A DNA stretch of 40,626 nucleotides from a virus, in the IMG/VR virus record IMGVR_UViG_3300028557_000082, positions 1 through 40,626 of that record. One strand, given 5' to 3'. Under the pieces are notes generated by a model. That model was not told the origin of the DNA. It did no database searches and worked only from the letters and a program-made list of their open reading frames with translations. Each line of letters opens with the position of its first letter. Position 1 is the stretch's first letter. Shown here one piece after another: positions 25,821-35,111 of the stretch. A program made the position numbers and the translations under genes.

Positions 25821-25842
25821 ATTGTTTTAACCTTTATTTCAT

Positions 25843-25850
25843 ATAAATAT
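25843..25850 (-). promoter_or_regulatory. ATATTTAT octamer before the 25170-25820 gene
   Basis: The octamer (ATATTTATATGAAA in gene sense) lies 23 nt before the ATG at 25820. Confidence 0.5.
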
Positions 25851-25864
25851 GTATAGTATAAAAA

Positions 25865-28800
25865 TTATACCAATACAAAACTTCCTTGTTCGCCATTGTT
25901 TTGATAGATCAATTGATTTGGATTTGCCGTTCGCCATTCTACCACCGGACCGCCATCTGATGTTTGTGTAGAACTAATATTAAATCCAGGTGATGTCATT
26001 TTTGCACCCGAATATCGTTGATTGTCAATTCCGGTTGGTAAATAATCACTAAACTGCGAAGGAGTATAACTAGCAGTTAAATTGATAATATTTTTATATT
26101 CAGAATATTCTGATAATGTACTACCAGTAATTGCAAGACATAAACCTTCACTTCTCCAATACGGAGTCGATGCAGTAATATATGTACTACCTGATCTAAT
26201 TAGATATTCATATGAATATGTAGTTCCATCATATTTTTCACCTTGTGATGCCGTTAAATACATTTGCAATTGGTCATCATCTTGTGCTGAAATTGTTAAT
26301 ATGTCTCCATCAATTGCGCCTAGATATTGTAAATAATCTCCAGATGCCGTTGGGTGTGTTTCTTCAATTAATGCATAATATGTAGAATCAAATTGTTTTA
26401 ATTTAGGAAGTATAGTGTCTTTGCTACGTTCTAATATATTTGGTTGAATTACAATACCGGTAATTTTATCAACGCGTGCCGGTAACAGCTGATCTAGTTG
26501 TTTGAAGAATGATAAATCAAACAATGTAAATAATTTGATATATTCATTAATGTCATTTTTATCAGTATATTTTTTCCAATAGCCTTGGGCAGCTTGTATC
26601 AATCTAGGATATGATTTAGCTTCCGTTTCTCCCGGATCGCCAATATATTGATCTAAATCAGTGAATCCTAATTGAGCAATGATATCTTCATCAATCATTG
26701 TTTGCGGAGAAAAATATACTCCTAGTTTTTTGCTATCTAATGGTGCTGTATCAAATTGACTGCGTTCAGCTCTAGTTTTAACATCTAATGTGCCAATTAA
26801 ATTATTGGATTCAATACGTATTTTATTGTCATCAAATGTACCAGCACCTAATGATATTGAATCATAATAATATATTTCTTCATATGAATCATATGGAGTT
26901 GGCAATGTCCAACTTGTAAATGATGCTGTGATACTAGAAGAAACTGGTTGAACACCTGGTAAGCTACTAGTAAGGGCATGATTAATTTTTTGTGTTAGTG
27001 GCAATCTAAATAATAATTCAGAATATGCATCTACATTTCCATTATAAGCAGCTGGCGCTTTAACGTGATTGTCAAAGGCAGAATCTTGTAAACTAGATGA
27101 CCATAATCTTAATTCTTGTAATTGTCCTACAAATCGACTTCCGCTAGTATTACCACCTAAGGTAACAGTTCCAGTACCAGCAAATGAAGCAGTTGCAGAT
27201 GCAGACACTGCGGCTACAATCTTACCGTACTTGGATTTTTTTGTTATTAAATCTAAATTAGTTCCATTTGTTCTTAATACGGTAGTAAGCCATTCGTCAT
27301 TATATATTTCAATATTTGCAGAACTAGTACCATTTAACCGCATTGTACCTTTATTACCACTAGTAAAATCGATTGTGACGGTGTTAGCCCCTACTGTGCA
27401 CAAGTTCATCGTGTTCGGGATAAATGGGTTTGCTACAATATCATCGGCACGGAAACGTAGTTGTACTGCGTTTATAGGGGATGTATAATTAACTGATACG
27501 GTACCTGCAGCGCTGCTACTCAAATCCAATGCATAATCAAAATTTAATTTTTCATATATTGGAGCTCTTTCTAATCTAGGGCCACCATATTCATTAATTG
27601 AAATCATGGATTGCGGAATACCGTAACATGATAACAATGCCTGAACACTTCGTTTTGTACCTTTAGATTTTAAAAGTAATGGTAAATTATTTACAATTCT
27701 TCGCCATATGGTATATGTTCGGTCTTGGGCTGACAATGAAGTTCCATTAACTGAATTTGAACCAGTTTGTGGAATACCAGATTCATCAGTACCTAATACA
27801 TATGACCACAAATCTGATTGCTGATTACCATCGATCAAGTTCCATCCGAATTGTTTTGCTACAGAATATAGTAATTCATTTGGCATACCTAATTTTGGAT
27901 TTTCTTCACGGGTTAGCGTTTGGGTCATATGATTGATATATGTATAAAGAATATCAAAATGATGTCCTAACATATTAACAAATGTAATCGCTGACTGACT
28001 ATTAACATCAGATCTAATGAATTCTGGAACTGCGTATGCTAAAGAATTTATATTCATGGAATCATAGTATGATGCAGAATTAAATAAATTTTCATACCAC
28101 GCAGTAAACTGACTACTAGATATTGGATATAATGTATATGGTACTACGGCTGAAGATTTTGGTACAGGCTGTATGTAACTTCCTGTTAAATCAGATACAT
28201 TTGCATTAATAATAGGAATTTCATAGGTAGTTACTTTTGATGACGATTGATAATATAAATATTTTTCAAAATCGTCAAATCCACTAACTAAACTAGTTTG
28301 TTGTTGCTGATAATCTGCCTGATTAGTTGTAGCAACGGATCCAGAAATTTGTGATACAACTAAACTTTGTGAAGTATAATATTCAAGTAGATGTAATTTA
28401 TATTTGAAATTTTCTAAACGTTCTGTTGCTGAACTATAGAATACAAATGTATTAAAATCAGTATAATCAATATTTAATTTAACTCCAGATAAACTTCCAG
28501 AAAAATAGTTATCAACAATTTGTTGCGATGTTTGGGTTGATGATCCTAATATATCAGTCCAAGTTTTAAATCCAGTTTCCGAAGAAATATTAATTGTAGA
28601 ATTTGCATCCCAATTTGGATTAGATAATTTATTAAATTGTCTTTCTGGTGATTTAACTATAATTGAAACGCGATCAATATAAGCATCTTTTTGTTCTGCA
28701 ACTACCCAACATTTAAAATCAACATTGATTGTTGTGTCTAGCGGATCTGCTAATTTAACATATAAATATTCGCCAATAACTACACTATTAACAAATAATA

Positions 28801-29362
28801 CACAGTTATTTCTACTAAAATTTAATAGATAATTTTTATAATATGTATCTGTAGTTTGTTTAACAGTTTGAATATATGATGTAATTTGAGTCAAATAATC
28901 CGGGTTATCAGCATCAATTGCACGTAATCTAATTTCTGTACGATCTGGTGATATTTCGTCTACTCGTAGATATTGTTGATCATAGTTACCAATTAAATTC
29001 TTAAAAAAATTAACAGCAATACGAAAAGCACCAGCTGATAATTTTAACTGATTGAATTCATTGTATAAATCAATAGCCAATGGCTGTGCTGGGAATTGAA
29101 TTAATTTATTAGTTTGTTTGTTGCGATATTCTGGTATTTTAGTTTGTAATTGAACTTTATGATTACCAGTAATCCACGTATCGCCAGCATACACGTGCAT
29201 TTCAACACGTTGTGAATCATCTTGTTTATTTATATCGGTATTAAAATAAACAATTTCATCTTCAAAACTTGCAAATTCTGTTTTACTCGTAGATAAACGT
29301 TCTGCAGATATTGAACCTGACGCCGTTTGTATTTGTTTGATATTTTTATATTGTGTTAACAT
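25865..29362 (-). CDS. Large baseplate wedge protein (gp7-like position) with LamG-like insert
   Basis: At 1165 residues this is the largest product in the window. T4 gp7, the largest wedge protein (1032), lies in the corresponding place downstream of gp6. The part near residues 470-600 resembles phage tail-protein cores: ENPKLGMPNELLYSVAKQFGWNL, then an IWRRIVNNLPLLLKSKGTKRSV helix typical of baseplate/tail-protein-I families. Residues about 625-770 look like an inserted jelly roll (IDFTSGNKGTMRLNG ... GQLQELRLWSSSL) of the LamG/concanavalin type. The C-terminal 350 residues include DLSFFKQLDQLLPARVDKITGIVIQPNILERS, another baseplate-type phrase. Its ATG coincides with the ancestral stop of the upstream gene. 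I assign gp7 by position and size, not by clear similarity. Confidence 0.82.
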   Translation of the reverse strand: MLTQYKNIKQIQTASGSISAERLSTSKTEFASFEDEIVYFNTDINKQDDSQRVEMHVYAGDTWITGNHKVQLQTKIPEYRNKQTNKLIQFPAQPLAIDLYNEFNQLKLSAGAFRIAVNFFKNLIGNYDQQYLRVDEISPDRTEIRLRAIDADNPDYLTQITSYIQTVKQTTDTYYKNYLLNFSRNNCVLFVNSVVIGEYLYVKLADPLDTTINVDFKCWVVAEQKDAYIDRVSIIVKSPERQFNKLSNPNWDANSTINISSETGFKTWTDILGSSTQTSQQIVDNYFSGSLSGVKLNIDYTDFNTFVFYSSATERLENFKYKLHLLEYYTSQSLVVSQISGSVATTNQADYQQQQTSLVSGFDDFEKYLYYQSSSKVTTYEIPIINANVSDLTGSYIQPVPKSSAVVPYTLYPISSSQFTAWYENLFNSASYYDSMNINSLAYAVPEFIRSDVNSQSAITFVNMLGHHFDILYTYINHMTQTLTREENPKLGMPNELLYSVAKQFGWNLIDGNQQSDLWSYVLGTDESGIPQTGSNSVNGTSLSAQDRTYTIWRRIVNNLPLLLKSKGTKRSVQALLSCYGIPQSMISINEYGGPRLERAPIYEKLNFDYALDLSSSAAGTVSVNYTSPINAVQLRFRADDIVANPFIPNTMNLCTVGANTVTIDFTSGNKGTMRLNGTSSANIEIYNDEWLTTVLRTNGTNLDLITKKSKYGKIVAAVSASATASFAGTGTVTLGGNTSGSRFVGQLQELRLWSSSLQDSAFDNHVKAPAAYNGNVDAYSELLFRLPLTQKINHALTSSLPGVQPVSSSITASFTSWTLPTPYDSYEEIYYYDSISLGAGTFDDNKIRIESNNLIGTLDVKTRAERSQFDTAPLDSKKLGVYFSPQTMIDEDIIAQLGFTDLDQYIGDPGETEAKSYPRLIQAAQGYWKKYTDKNDINEYIKLFTLFDLSFFKQLDQLLPARVDKITGIVIQPNILERSKDTILPKLKQFDSTYYALIEETHPTASGDYLQYLGAIDGDILTISAQDDDQLQMYLTASQGEKYDGTTYSYEYLIRSGSTYITASTPYWRSEGLCLAITGSTLSEYSEYKNIINLTASYTPSQFSDYLPTGIDNQRYSGAKMTSPGFNISSTQTSDGGPVVEWRTANPNQLIYQNNGEQGSFVLV

Positions 29363-30263
29363 TAGCTAATTTCTTGATTCCAATCATCTTAATTTCTTGA
29401 TTCCAATCATCTACATTTTTATTTGCATCTGTTATCGTCCAATATGATTGTTCAGCCGTTATAAAATGATAAGCAGAATCATCGTTTTGCCCAGCAAATG
29501 CACCAATACTCAAAGTATCTCCAATTTCAAATTCCTCATTAAGAATTGTTATATCTAAATTTAAGTCTTGTATTTCATCATGATATATTGACCCAAATTC
29601 TGTTGGATTTGAAATTGAATTATTTGCAAACGGGCCTTTCCATTCACGAACCAATCCGCGATCTGGTGAATTTAATATTACTGAAAAATATGAAGTTCCG
29701 TAACTAGCTACATCTGTTTGATATGTGTGATTTAGTTTAATTCTAAAACGAAGATCACTTCCGGTATTTTTAATATCTTTAGTTATAAAATAACCATTTG
29801 CATTTTGTTGTGGTAATCCATCAACAACTTCATCCATTAAAATACCTGAATATCTTTGATCACCATCTTGATTAGTATCACCGGTGTTAATTCTTCTGTC
29901 TTCAGATGGTTTATACCGAGCATATATTGGATCCAATATTGGTGCTTCTAATTCCGGTATTGTTAAATCAATATTAACCGGTGCCGCATCAATAACACGC
30001 GTTGTTGCAGGAAATTTAAAATATTGAAATCTTGTATCCAACACTTTAAGCATTGACGTTAAAAATATTTTAGTTGCAACCGGTTCAATAATAAGCAATG
30101 GATTTGTTTCTAGATTAGATTCCAATTGTATGTTTCCAGCATCATCCCTAGGAATAATGTTAGAATTATTGGATGTTACAGTTAAGTTGTTTTGGTATTT
30201 TATTGCCTGCTGAACTTTTGCGGGATCTAATAATTTATTTATGTTTAATTTTGGTATTAACAT
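29346..30263 (-). CDS. Baseplate-region protein with duplicated, frame-shifted C-terminus
   Basis: This 305-residue protein is not recognised by family. It is rich in Asp/Asn/Thr, with a Leu/Ile-rich N-terminal helix and a probable beta-sandwich middle (about 165-285, RFRIKLNHTYQTDVASYGTSYFSVIL). It lies between a lectin-like gene and the gp7-position gene, so it is probably a baseplate wedge component. The last 14 residues (from KMIGIKK) come from a 23-bp tandem duplication. Without it the protein would end VDDWNQEIS, with its TAA overlapping the next ATG as TAATG. As read here it runs 17 nt into the next gene. Confidence 0.78.
   Translation of the reverse strand: MLIPKLNINKLLDPAKVQQAIKYQNNLTVTSNNSNIIPRDDAGNIQLESNLETNPLLIIEPVATKIFLTSMLKVLDTRFQYFKFPATTRVIDAAPVNIDLTIPELEAPILDPIYARYKPSEDRRINTGDTNQDGDQRYSGILMDEVVDGLPQQNANGYFITKDIKNTGSDLRFRIKLNHTYQTDVASYGTSYFSVILNSPDRGLVREWKGPFANNSISNPTEFGSIYHDEIQDLNLDITILNEEFEIGDTLSIGAFAGQNDDSAYHFITAEQSYWTITDANKNVDDWNQEIKMIGIKKLANVNTI
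29367..29412 (-). repeat. Perfect 23-bp tandem duplication
   Basis: Copies 29367-29389 and 29390-29412 are identical and directly adjacent. As 23 is not a multiple of three, the second copy in gene order is read in another frame, changing the C-terminus of the 29346-30263 product. Confidence 0.95.
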
Positions 30264-31396
30264 TATCTAACTACTTTAAAATATACATCGTTGTCAATAT
30301 ACTGTTCCGTAAATCCATCTTCAATTTTGAATTGTAAACGATAATATCGTTCCGGCATAAATCCATTCATATCAATATAGATGTAATTACTGGTATTATC
30401 ACAACTTACTTTAGTATAAATATCGTCGTAGGGAATTATGGTCTCATCTGTAGCCGCATCTAGTATTGTATAATATGTAGTCGCCGGCAATCGCTTAACC
30501 GTTTGTGTTGGAAATAAATTTGTTGGTGATTTTTGAGGATACTTATCCCGTGTATAAATACGCATTTTAATTATTTCAGTGTCTTTATATTCAGATTTTA
30601 ATTTGGTATATACCGTGTATGATTCTAAATCTGCAGCTGATAATGATGATGAATAAACCGTATCATTCCAATACATTGTTAATTTAGGAACATATATTGT
30701 ATGGGTATCGCGACTAAAAAAATCTATATAACCAGTAACAGCATCTGTGGATTCATCGGTATTAGAAAATTTAAGTAAGAATCCATTATTATCAATCGAT
30801 TGACTGTTACTTCCACTAACCCATTTTAAAATTAAACTAGAAACATCTATCGACAAATCAGTTGTTTGATAGGAAAATGCCTGCGAACTAGAAAACGATG
30901 TGCTACCCGTGCTGTACAGCCAACTGCCACCCGCGCCTGAACCCGATATCCGTATTCCTGATGTTCCTAAGTCAATTTGTTGTGAACTAGAAATCCACAT
31001 TCCTCCCGTTTGTGAGTCCAATAACCAAGATGCATACGGAGTTGCCCATTGTACACCATTTGATACAATTGGATTTGATGCTAAATATCCCGTACCATTG
31101 GTCCATGGTTGACCGGCCATTTGTGCATCAATTGTATATTGAGCTGGTAAATTTTTTGCAGTGCTGGTATATAATTGTAATACAAATTTAGATGAACTAA
31201 TATTAGTTGCATATTTTGAAACCGCCGCAGTAACTTCAGCCATATCAAATTTGATTAATATTCTAGATTTTTGTAATGTAGAACCATCCGTTCCTAATCG
31301 TTTACCAATTTCTAAAATTTCATCTAATCCTGTATTTGTAGTTGGTACACTTTCATATACAGTAGCATCAGCTTCTGGATAAAATATTCTAAACAT
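30263..31396 (-). CDS. Virion protein with DNRLRE/lectin-like N-terminal domain
   Basis: This 377-residue protein begins MFRIFYPEADATVYESVPTTNTG, resembling the opening of DNRLRE-type beta-sandwich domains (A-T-(V/I)-Y-(x)n-N-G-(x)-(D/E)), and continues with SRILIKFDM and QPWTNGTGY...GVQWATPYASW, both typical of that fold, to about residue 215. The rest (about 225-377) is a second, beta-rich domain. DNRLRE domains occur in surface and adhesion proteins. The gene follows gp6 and precedes the gp7-position gene, where T4 has wedge genes 7 and 8. An outer baseplate or tail-fibre attachment protein is likely. It shares its stop codon bases with the next ATG. Confidence 0.78.
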   Translation of the reverse strand: MFRIFYPEADATVYESVPTTNTGLDEILEIGKRLGTDGSTLQKSRILIKFDMAEVTAAVSKYATNISSSKFVLQLYTSTAKNLPAQYTIDAQMAGQPWTNGTGYLASNPIVSNGVQWATPYASWLLDSQTGGMWISSSQQIDLGTSGIRISGSGAGGSWLYSTGSTSFSSSQAFSYQTTDLSIDVSSLILKWVSGSNSQSIDNNGFLLKFSNTDESTDAVTGYIDFFSRDTHTIYVPKLTMYWNDTVYSSSLSAADLESYTVYTKLKSEYKDTEIIKMRIYTRDKYPQKSPTNLFPTQTVKRLPATTYYTILDAATDETIIPYDDIYTKVSCDNTSNYIYIDMNGFMPERYYRLQFKIEDGFTEQYIDNDVYFKVVR

Positions 31397-31410
31397 AATA
31401 TACTTTTAGT

Positions 31411-31418
31411 ATAAATAT
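31411..31418 (-). promoter_or_regulatory. ATATTTAT octamer before the 30263-31396 gene
   Basis: The octamer (ATATTTATACTAAA in gene sense) lies 15 nt before the ATG at 31396 and just after the gp6 stop. Confidence 0.5.
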
Positions 31419-31425
31419 AGGCGAA

Positions 31426-33306
31426 TTAATAACTTACTACGCGTCCCCGGATGTCTTGATTTGGATATTTTAATTCAAAAATACTAGGATCTAATGAAGG
31501 ATACACTATACCATTGCGAGTTGCAGTGTGTAAATCATATATGTTTCCGGAATAACCAAAATCAGTATCATATAGATTTAATAATTTAACACCAACCACA
31601 CTTTGAACACCTTTTACATTGGCCAATGACGTTGTAATATCTGATTTAATTATTGGTTGATTTATTTGCCATTTCGTAATATCAAACAAAGATTTAACTA
31701 CGTCAACACAACGAAGAAGTATTTCATTGCTGTTATAATTTGGTAATACTGAAATTTCAAAATCAATACCTACATTAATAATGAATGCATCTTTAATATT
31801 CACCGCATCCGTTAATATGCGATAATAACCTAAATATGTTTTTAAATTTTCTTTGATTGCATCATTTAATTGTGTCAATTGTTTAGATTCATTGTATCCT
31901 AACACATACATATTCATTGCTAATGGATTTGCAATTCTATTTGTAGTTGCATCTTGTTGTGATAATTGATCATCTGGTACGATATATGCTTTTGCAACAC
32001 TACCAAATTTTGCTGGCATTGAATAAGTACGTATAATATAATCATCTCTAGTTACTAAACGATTTTGAGTTGCAAATGCAGCCAATGCATTATTTTTTAC
32101 ATCTGTTGCAGATTCATTAGATTTTGCACCAGCTGCTGGCATTGGATTATTTACAGCAACAGTTCCTTTAATAAAATTAGTTAAACCGGCACCAATGGAT
32201 GAATTAATATCATCATGAAATTGTATTTGATCAATAATTGTAAGTACATCAGCAATTACATTATCAGAAATACCATTTGCTACCGAATAAGTTACAGTTA
32301 ATGTAGTATTTGATGGAGCTTGACCGTATGTTCTAGTATATAAAAAATTAGATGGATCAATATCAATATCAATTGTACGGCGTATGTTAGATAGGCCATT
32401 TCCTACATTATCCGGATTTGGTAATATCTCCTCATCGTTATTATCAGATATACCAGCGCCAAATTGTAATTCTAATTTATTATCACTGCGCAGTTTTGTT
32501 ATAAACCTTTTTGCAGTTTTTCTTAATTTTAATAAATTTGGAGCACTAGAACGGTAGGCGGAAAGTTCCGGATCATTTTCTATTAAGTTAGGAACTGATT
32601 CAAATATAGTATCTTGTGCCAAATACGGAACCTCATACCAATTATCTCCATCCGATTCTTCCATTGATATAATTTCTACAATATTTGTATCAGATAGTAC
32701 CACTTTATCATAAGGCACTGGCGTACTAAATGTAAATTTTTGAGTTCGTACATCACCAGAAATTGCTCGAGCTGATTTTTTAAGAAGATAATATGTAGGT
32801 AATTTTGTAGTTGAATTCACGTCATATATAGTTATATCAGTAGGATCTGATGATGATGAATACATAAAATTAATTGTATCCAATGTTCTAAAAGTAGCAG
32901 CTCCATTATTTTGTTTTACAACTAACCCGGGTTTAATTGACAATGCATAATTAAAATCCGGTTGAACATTAACACCAGTACCAATAGCTGGAACTAATTG
33001 AAATATATCCAAATCAACAGAGGCAGGTACTATATTATTAGGTTTATATCCTAACATACGAGCTATATCATATACATTTTCTCGTTCCGTTGCATGTTGT
33101 AAAAATGATTCTTTTAAATTGGTGTCTGCGTGAAAACTAAGAACATCTCCTACATATGCAGCCATTTCAATAAACATACTACCAGGAGACGATGTATCAA
33201 AATCAGTGTAGGTGTTTGGAAAATATTGTTTAGCAAAGTCAATTAAATTGGTTCTAAACTCGCTAAAATTTTTTGATAAATATGATATATCTTTTTTTGT
33301 TTCCAT
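31426..33306 (-). CDS. 6: Baseplate wedge protein, T4 gp6-like
   Basis: This 626-residue protein (T4 gp6 is 660) is a central wedge subunit of the baseplate and belongs to the gpJ-like group. Its N-terminus LSKNFSEFRTNLIDFAKQYFPNTYTDFDTSSPGSMFIEMAAYVGDVLSFHADTN is a clear family signature, with AxxxxRENVYDIARMLGYKPN near residue 75. A LVTRDDYIIRTYSMP segment near 420 and the C-terminal YLGYYRILTDAVNIKDAFIINVGIDFEI are also typical. It is followed by the gp25 gene at 7 nt distance upstream. The start has AGGAAA before it. Confidence 0.94.
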   Translation of the reverse strand: METKKDISYLSKNFSEFRTNLIDFAKQYFPNTYTDFDTSSPGSMFIEMAAYVGDVLSFHADTNLKESFLQHATERENVYDIARMLGYKPNNIVPASVDLDIFQLVPAIGTGVNVQPDFNYALSIKPGLVVKQNNGAATFRTLDTINFMYSSSSDPTDITIYDVNSTTKLPTYYLLKKSARAISGDVRTQKFTFSTPVPYDKVVLSDTNIVEIISMEESDGDNWYEVPYLAQDTIFESVPNLIENDPELSAYRSSAPNLLKLRKTAKRFITKLRSDNKLELQFGAGISDNNDEEILPNPDNVGNGLSNIRRTIDIDIDPSNFLYTRTYGQAPSNTTLTVTYSVANGISDNVIADVLTIIDQIQFHDDINSSIGAGLTNFIKGTVAVNNPMPAAGAKSNESATDVKNNALAAFATQNRLVTRDDYIIRTYSMPAKFGSVAKAYIVPDDQLSQQDATTNRIANPLAMNMYVLGYNESKQLTQLNDAIKENLKTYLGYYRILTDAVNIKDAFIINVGIDFEISVLPNYNSNEILLRCVDVVKSLFDITKWQINQPIIKSDITTSLANVKGVQSVVGVKLLNLYDTDFGYSGNIYDLHTATRNGIVYPSLDPSIFELKYPNQDIRGRVVSY

Positions 33307-33313
33307 AAATTTC

Positions 33314-33772
33314 CTAAATTACAACACCTGTAGATGTTGTCACTGTTCCAAATTCTGTTGTATTAATATTTAATTCTTGGACCAATGTATCATCTACAGA
33401 AAATATTATTTTAATTTCAATTTCATGTTGCAGATTTGGGTCATCTTCTGACGTAGTAATAACAATATCAATAACATTAACGTTAGGTAGCCATTTATTT
33501 ATCGGAATTCGAATTAATTCTTTGACGGCATCTTTTAAATTATTTAAGTTTGGTTGAAATAATACGTATAATAACTCCGATCCATATGTTGGTATTCCGT
33601 AGCGTTCGCCCATTTTTGTTAATAATAAAAGTTTTAAATTGTTAAGAACTTGAGTTGTATTTTGATAGATTCTATCAAATAATTGTGAAGTTTCAAAATT
33701 TAATCCAATACCAATTGGCAATTGAATATCATTAATCAATGCATTATTAGAAGTTACTACTGTATACCCCAT
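33314..33772 (-). CDS. 25: Baseplate wedge protein, T4 gp25-like
   Basis: This 152-residue protein (T4 gp25 is 132) belongs to the lysozyme-like gp25/GpW family of contractile tails, where it links hub and wedge. Family features: the DIQLPIGIGLNF start near residue 15-27, NLKLLLLTKMGERYGIPTYGSELLYVLF near 45-72 with the conserved MGER-G-P-x-YG-(S/C) phrase, and AVKELIRIPINKWLPNVNV near 82-100. It overlaps the upstream gene by 1 nt and precedes gp6, matching the close coupling of gp25 and gp6 seen in many contractile tails. Confidence 0.94.
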   Translation of the reverse strand: MGYTVVTSNNALINDIQLPIGIGLNFETSQLFDRIYQNTTQVLNNLKLLLLTKMGERYGIPTYGSELLYVLFQPNLNNLKDAVKELIRIPINKWLPNVNVIDIVITTSEDDPNLQHEIEIKIIFSVDDTLVQELNINTTEFGTVTTSTGVVI

Positions 33773-34257
33773 TATTTACCTTTCTTTTTATCAATTGCTT
33801 TCATTAATGCCGAATAATCTCGAGTCATTGCTTTTTGAACTGCGGGATCAACTTGAAATGTCTGTCCGGTTTCTGGATCATTCATTACTTGTTGCGTTGC
33901 TGGTTGTTGACCCGTACGCATCATTCCAAACCCTTGTGCATCAGCGGAGGTAAATGATAAATCTTGATAACTTTCATTCATCAAGTCTGAAAAACTAGAC
34001 ATTGCTGGAGATGCATCTTTCATCGAAGGCGTACTATTTAAAATATCTGCAAACCCTGTTTTTTGAAATTGTACTTTGTTTTTCACCGGTGGTTGTTGCA
34101 CCGGTCTACCTGTTGCCCGACTGGCCGGTACCGGAGATGATGATTTTATCTCATTGATAGTTGATTGTAGTCCGTCTCGAAGTATTTCAGTTAATTCTTC
34201 TTTAATAACATCACGTACGGCTATTTTAAGTGCTTTGATTAATGTTTTTGAATCCAT
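33772..34257 (-). CDS. Hypothetical baseplate-region protein
   Basis: This 161-residue protein is not recognised. Residues 1-40 form an amphipathic helix (ALKIAVRDVIKEELTEIL), residues 40-110 are Pro/Ser-rich and likely disordered, and the end carries DPETGQTFQVDPAVQKAMTRDYSALMKAIDKKKGK, a helix and basic tail. The phrases FADILNS and FSDLMNESYQDLSF resemble FADLMSDVYHNS in the 36126-36566 product, which may point to a shared binding motif. It stands between the coiled-coil/hub genes and gp25. It is probably a minor baseplate or assembly protein, by context only. Confidence 0.75.
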   Translation of the reverse strand: MDSKTLIKALKIAVRDVIKEELTEILRDGLQSTINEIKSSSPVPASRATGRPVQQPPVKNKVQFQKTGFADILNSTPSMKDASPAMSSFSDLMNESYQDLSFTSADAQGFGMMRTGQQPATQQVMNDPETGQTFQVDPAVQKAMTRDYSALMKAIDKKKGK

Positions 34258-34272
34258 ATAATAACTTTATTA

Positions 34273-34280
34273 ATAAATAT
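34273..34280 (-). promoter_or_regulatory. ATATTTAT octamer before the 33772-34257 gene
   Basis: The octamer lies 16 nt before the ATG at 34257, the head of the unit that leads into gp25 and gp6. Confidence 0.5.
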
Positions 34281-34298
34281 GAATGAATGTAAATTTGA

Positions 34299-35111
34299 TT
34301 AGATATTTATGCCGATACCCCAACCAGCAGTTGTTTTTGGACCATATATTTTTTCTTCGTCGGTTGAAATATAATAATCATTAATATCTCCAGTATCAGC
34401 GGATGGTGTTAATACTCCCGCTATCACTTTACTAGGAGCCTCTTTAAGATTTTGTAATATATTCAATTGTTGTTGTAATAAATCTTGTATAATTGCAATT
34501 CTATTTTGTAAATCATCATCTGATACATTTAATGTTGTATAAAATTGTGTTGGTGCTAAAGAATTATAATCTAAATTAATGACATCTAATTCCGCCGCAA
34601 TATCTGACGTTACATTGAAAGTATCACTATTACATATAGATGCTAACTTATCTATTGCAATTGCCAATGATTTATTAATTAAATCAAATCTAGCATTAAT
34701 ACTAGAAATTAAGCCTTGCAAAGATGCAGTTGATGATTTAGCATTAGTACCTAAATTATCAAATGTATTAATTAGTTCAGTCACTGGCCCAGCTGGTACA
34801 CCTGGCACTGAAGGAATTGCCAATTGAATTGTTTTTAAAAGTTTTGCAACCGTGGATATGGTAGTAATTACTGGTACAATATTATTAATAGAATTTAATC
34901 CTTGTTTAATTGTAGTAATCAATTGATAAATGTTTTCTAAATCAGATTTTAATTGGGTAACTTGCGGATCAGAACATTTTATTTTTGAATTAAGTTGCAT
35001 AACTTTATCGGTAAATTTAGTTGCAATATCAGAAAGTTGTTCTGTTTGTTTCATTAACAGCGGAATTATTTGCTTTATTAATGTTGCTGGTATTGTTGCT
35101 CCGATTGCCAT
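34299..35111 (-). CDS. Helical tail/baseplate protein with YGPKT C-terminal tag
   Basis: This 270-residue protein is nearly all helical from 1 to 220, with a long heptad-rich part (about 15-85) and a Pro/Gly break at about 120-130 (AIPSVPGVPAGP). The last 30 residues have the phrase DINDYYIST, then IYGPKT and WGIGINI, a pattern of a short beta module that ends many phage tail-fibre and collagen-like virion proteins. It is coupled to the gp5-like gene upstream, sharing one base at the stop/start. A tail-hub or tape-measure-associated role is possible, but it is too short to be a normal tape measure of a contractile tail. Confidence 0.75.
   Translation of the reverse strand: MAIGATIPATLIKQIIPLLMKQTEQLSDIATKFTDKVMQLNSKIKCSDPQVTQLKSDLENIYQLITTIKQGLNSINNIVPVITTISTVAKLLKTIQLAIPSVPGVPAGPVTELINTFDNLGTNAKSSTASLQGLISSINARFDLINKSLAIAIDKLASICNSDTFNVTSDIAAELDVINLDYNSLAPTQFYTTLNVSDDDLQNRIAIIQDLLQQQLNILQNLKEAPSKVIAGVLTPSADTGDINDYYISTDEEKIYGPKTTAGWGIGINI

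Noticed and set aside
27069-27488. + strand frame of 139 codons opposite the 1165-residue gene
   Set aside because: Antisense to a coherent baseplate gene, with no family likeness or start signal.
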